NCBI GenBank assembly: GCA_032433595.1
Contig: JASWJB010000427.1
Span: forward strand, 1 to 30,788
From: Conoideocrella luteorostrata
Taxonomy: Eukaryota; Ascomycota; Sordariomycetes; Hypocreales; Clavicipitaceae
Reading direction: 5' to 3'
DNA length: 30,788 nt
This document shows positions 27,614 to 30,788 of this stretch, piece by piece. The notes beneath the pieces are model-generated. The model saw only the letters and a list, made by a program, of their open reading frames with translations. It did no database searches and was not told where the DNA came from. Positions within the stretch are counted from its first letter, which is position 1, and each line of letters opens with the position of its first letter. The position numbers were made by a program, and so were the translations under genes.

Positions 27614-28408
27614 TTATTTGGGCTCCTTGTGAACAATCTTCTTCTTGGCCGGGTTCTTGCACTTCTCCGGAGCGCCGCCCCTGACATCATCGCCCGGACC
27701 GCCGGCCACAGCGCGATTGTACGTGTCCAGTGTGGCCTGAGTGAATTGACAGCTGAAGGTCGTCTCATCTGTGCAGCCACCGGTGTGCAGACCGCCAACG
27801 ACTCCAATGACGTCTCCTCGCATCGTCTGCTTGTTGTAGTTGGCAACCCAGGGAGCACCACTGGTCCCGCTCTGCATGGGGTCACAGTGGAGGGCCATCT
27901 GGCCGTCTCTGGCCTTGTAAGTCTTGGTCGTACACGTACGAGGCCGCTGCTCTTTGAAGGCTGTGGACGCGACGTTGACGGTCTGGACTAGGCCGGAGTT
28001 GATGACCAGTCTGTTGCCGCCCGTGACTTCCTGCACGTTGACCGACCTGCCCTTGTATCGGCCCTTTTTGAGCGTCAAGAAGGCAAAGTCGAGGCTGATG
28101 TCGAAGTTCTTGTTCCATCCGGGGTGCACGTAGGTGGCCTTGATGGCATAGGTGCCGTAGGGGGCTCTGCCGTTGCGATATCCCGGGGCGAAGTGCATTT
28201 CCGTGCCGTCGGTACTGAGGCAGTGGCTGGCCGTGATGATGATGTTGCCGTGAGGGCTGTCGACAACACTGGCAGAGCAGTAGTGCTGCCTGATGTTTTT
28301 GTCGTAGAGGACGCCGGAGACGGGGATGCCGTTGAAGAAATTGGCATCGGCGGCAGCGGCCAACGGCACGGCTGCCGAGAGGAAGAGGGCTGCGGAAGTG
28401 AGCAACAT
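27614..28408 (-). CDS. Secreted trypsin-like (S1-fold) serine protease
   Basis: A 264-residue intronless protein. I place the start at the ATG at 28408 (MLLTSAALFLSAAVPLAAAA), because it begins directly with a signal peptide of about 20 residues; the ATG at 28489 would bury it behind 27 extra residues. Catalytic triad: His62 in ITASHC, Asp107 (or Asp103) in ISLDFAFLTL, and Ser183 in SGTSGAPW. Cysteines 44/63, 159/175 and 212/220 can form three disulphides. The blocks HCLS, FAPGYRNGRAPYG, VTGGNRL and GVVGGLHTGGC resemble actinobacterial secreted peptidases more than animal trypsins. There is no IVGG-type activation site. The tail (CKNPAKKKIVHK) is lysine-rich and unusual. Role: extracellular protein degradation, with exact specificity unknown. 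TATA at 28516-28533. Confidence 0.9.
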   Translation of the reverse strand: MLLTSAALFLSAAVPLAAAADANFFNGIPVSGVLYDKNIRQHYCSASVVDSPHGNIIITASHCLSTDGTEMHFAPGYRNGRAPYGTYAIKATYVHPGWNKNFDISLDFAFLTLKKGRYKGRSVNVQEVTGGNRLVINSGLVQTVNVASTAFKEQRPRTCTTKTYKARDGQMALHCDPMQSGTSGAPWVANYNKQTMRGDVIGVVGGLHTGGCTDETTFSCQFTQATLDTYNRAVAGGPGDDVRGGAPEKCKNPAKKKIVHKEPK

Positions 28409-28515
28409 GTTGGTGAACTTGAGGAAGGAAACGAATAAAACGATTGTTGGGGGAATGAGTGGTGTTTTGACCTGCTTGGCTGCCAACATGTGAAAGTCAA
28501 AGCGGAGGAGTCGAT

Positions 28516-28533
28516 CATATATATATATATATT
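28516..28533 (-). promoter_or_regulatory. TATA-rich promoter of the protease gene
   Basis: An (AT)8-9 run lies about 110-125 bases upstream of the ATG at 28408. It is both a dinucleotide microsatellite and the likely TATA element, so its length may vary between strains. Confidence 0.5.
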
Positions 28534-28915
28534 GGGACTGTCTTTGCGTGTCTGTCCAGCTAGCCCATAACCCTGAAGCCCCATGTTTTTTTTCTTTTTC
28601 CTTTTTGTTGTCTGCCGTCCCTCAGCCGAGAACAACGGAACAATGGCAGGGAACTGAATGGACCTCAAAATTTAAGATTAGGTTTTTGTCATCACTCGTT
28701 CGGACCCAGCCCTGTGCCTGGGTCACTAATCTGCATCCGCGTTAGGGGCGCTCTGGGAGCTGACGATCCCAACGCCAAGGCAAGTGGGGGGCGTCCTATA
28801 AGACGAGGACAACTGGACGAGAGCGGGTCTTGTTTTTTCAGCCCGGCGTTCAGGTCGTTCAGGTCGTCAAGCGATCGCTCGGAGAGTGATGAGGCCGTCC
28901 GGGTGCTGCTGGCAA

Positions 28916-28935
28916 GGGGAGGGGAGGGGAGGGGG
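28916..28935 (+). repeat. (GGGGA)n run, G-quadruplex candidate
   Basis: Four runs of at least four G separated by single A (GGGGAGGGGAGGGGAGGGGG). This meets the usual four-run rule for an intramolecular G-quadruplex with one-base loops. It lies about 500 bases upstream of the protease gene. Confidence 0.85.
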
Positions 28936-30580
28936 TAGACGGGGGAGACGGGCGGCGCTGGTACTTGGCACTTGGCACTTGGCGGCTGGGCTATTTTAAG
29001 AGTGTTAATATTTTCTTCTTCTTGTTCTTCTCTTCTTCCGGGCTTGTTTTCGCACAGAGCACGCCGTAATTGGGCAGATCTACCTTGTAATAAAATGGAT
29101 GGGCGGAACGCATGGGTTCAGATGGGCAAGTGTCTAGAACTTAATTTAACATTGCCGAGGGCATGGACGTTTTTTTTTTCTTCTTTTCGTGAATTTGTGA
29201 AACATTGGACAGGCTCACGCAAATGGTGCCATACCATCACGAACACAATTCTCGGCACTCCGTACTCCGTACTTTGAACAGAGCTGATGCGCTTTTTGCC
29301 GCCGCAGTGCGGAGTATTTGCAAATGGCTTGAACGAGCTGGGCCGGGCTGGGCTGGACCTGGCCGGGCTAGCTAGGCTGATATTGGCATTTGCCGTCATG
29401 CCTCGCGCTCTCTCTCTGTCGTCTCTTTTTTTTTTTTTGGTATTTCCCCAAAGAGACCGAAAATGCGCCTGTGTTGCGATTCGCCAATGCACCATGTGCC
29501 GAGAGTCGTATCTGCACCCGCCATCGCCAGCCGCATTGCCCAATGACTCCCGACCATTCCGCAACCCGGGGGTGGCAGCCCGACCGTTGCGGCCTGCCTG
29601 CTGAACGACTGACTGGTTGACTGACCTCTACGGAGGCCAATATCTCGCACGCGCATGGAATTTCATGACGGACGGGCGGGCTTCCGACTAACTGCCTGCC
29701 TGCTTGCTTGCCTGACCGACCGCACGCGCTCCGTGGTTCTTTTCCCCCGTTCAACGGCACGACCTAGCCATGCATGTCAGACGGAGCGACAATCGCTTGA
29801 CTCGCTTAGTTGCGCAGCGAGGGGAGGGGGATTTGGGCATCTTTTCCCCGATGACCCTCGCTTGCGTGACATCGCGTGGAGCCTGGCTGCTGGATTTGCT
29901 GACAGAACCAGCCAAGCACATCATAATGGTTCGTTGGTAAGGCTGCGCATGTAATATGTATGTATGCGTGTGTGGCCCAGGGCTTAGCGGGGTGCGATGA
30001 GATGCGATGCGATACGGTGGGATGCCGGTGCGATGCAATGTAACGCGACGGCAGCGAATGGAGTGTGGGAGCGGCAGCTCTGTGTTTTTTTCCCATCTCT
30101 TGCGCTGCCACGCCGGCGTTGTCGCTGTCGCTGTCGCTGTCTGACTACGGAGTAACTATGGCCTGCAGTAAACGAATGGAACAATTCATTGTGTCCGGCA
30201 CGTCTTTGCAGCGCAACCGTCCCCTCCGCTCTACTAGTTAGTATGTATGTCGTAAACCCACTTCACTGATACACACCGTGGCTGCCAGCGTCATGGCACG
30301 GGCGCACGGGTGACAGGGAGGGACCCGGCTATCGGGAGCCACATATACTCCTTGGACTCCGTATCATACTCCGTATGATATGATACTCCGTAGCTGGTAG
30401 TTGCATTCAATAGTTGGCTTCCTCGGTGCTGGTGCTATAATAATAGCATTGAGCTCATGGTTGTTTTTTGACCCTGTAGGGCGCCGTACATAAGTATGTG
30501 CGCCACCTTATTTGCCGGTCCGAATATAGTATAAGCTATCCGATGGCTGTCATATAGCCCATTCGCTTTGCCGGCTGTAC

Positions 30581-30618
30581 CTGCGTGGTCCTGCGTGGTC
30601 CTGCGTGGTCCTGCGTGT
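30581..30618. repeat. 10-bp tandem repeat (CTGCGTGGTC), about 4 copies
   Basis: CTGCGTGGTC occurs three times exactly, followed by a nearly complete fourth copy. Confidence 0.9.
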
Positions 30619-30675
30619 CCCCGTCCCCTATTCCGTGCGTCTGTGGAGATTTGTTTCTTTCTTCGCGTTCTCGCT

Positions 30676-30704
30676 AGACCAGACCAGACCACCAGACCAG
30701 ACCA
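30676..30704. repeat. AGACC tandem repeat
   Basis: Five-base AGACC units repeat about five times with one ACC interruption, close to the end of the window. Confidence 0.85.
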
Positions 30705-30788
30705 AACTTGCCTCCGCTCGCTGTTCGCCCAGGAATCGGATCGTGTCCGCGTCGCATGGGAGGGATGGCTTTTGCGGAAACAAACACA

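Larger units (their letters stand above)
28534..30788. other. 2.2-kb intergenic region, GC-rich simple repeats
   Basis: No gene is supported to the end of the window. The many ORFs are short, overlap on both strands and have repetitive composition. Notable pieces are a G-rich run (28916-28935), ACTTGGC repeats near 28962-28983, T-runs near 29170 and 29427, GTCGCT repeats near 30120-30140, and clustered ACTCCGTA motifs. It may contain the promoter of a gene beyond 30788. Confidence 0.5.

Noticed and set aside
21271..28408. Secondary-metabolite biosynthetic cluster
   Set aside because: There is a regulator, an oxidoreductase and a possible P450 scrap, but no polyketide synthase, NRPS, terpene synthase or RiPP-type precursor.
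28075..28668. 197-residue minus-strand ORF rich in Ser/Pro/Thr
   Set aside because: It overlaps the protease gene start in another frame; the protease frame has signal peptide and catalytic residues.
1..30788. tRNA or rRNA genes
   Set aside because: I scanned by eye for the B-box-like GGTTCGANTCC pattern and paired stems and saw no convincing gene. A tRNAscan run would be decisive.

Overview
This window looks like a chromosome segment from a filamentous ascomycete (Pezizomycotina; Hypocreales-like by gene content, but the species is not determined). Coding genes have short introns (53-90 bp) with GT...AG ends. The gene families are typical of these fungi: HET-domain proteins, a STAND/NB-ARC-TPR relic, a CFEM cell-wall protein, a bZIP-DUF3425 regulator and a BTB protein. 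There is no sign of operons or of bacterial gene layout.

Layout. 1-1100: very AT- and TpA-rich, gene-free DNA with microsatellites, resembling RIP-decayed repeat. 1110-2640 (-): an NB-ARC/TPR (NLR-like) pseudogene broken by several frame changes. 2950-4869 (-): intact HET-domain gene. 5240-5632 (-): small conserved-looking protein with two CxxC pairs. 6107-6248: minisatellites; 6351-6509 (-): HTH-like coding scrap. 8618-11290 (+): a second, large HET-domain gene. 11494-14807: a nest of decayed LTR retrotransposon pieces containing a gag gene, a solo LTR with a perfect target-site duplication inside gag, and a perfect 74-bp inverted repeat. 15144-15437 (-): short decayed ORF. 16103-17150 (-): BTB gene, 3 exons. 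19283-20622 (+): tandem-CFEM, probably GPI-anchored protein, 3 exons. 21271-22359 (-) and 22894-24290 (+): divergent pair, a bZIP/DUF3425 regulator and a Gfo/Idh/MocA oxidoreductase. 24291-27613: gene-poor, with two probable coding relics. 27614-28408 (-): secreted trypsin-fold protease with an actinobacterial look. 28409-30788: promoter, GC-rich simple repeats, no supported gene.

How it fits together. The left third is an accessory, recognition-type neighbourhood: two HET genes and an NLR-like relic beside repeats, the usual setting of fungal non-self-recognition genes. The right half carries surface and secreted functions (CFEM protein, protease) and a regulator-enzyme pair sharing one 534-bp intergenic region. 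I found no complete biosynthetic cluster, CRISPR array, tRNA or rRNA gene. The strongest direct sequence observations are the nested LTR insertion, the 74-bp palindrome, the multi-frame NLR relic, and the bacterial-like protease.
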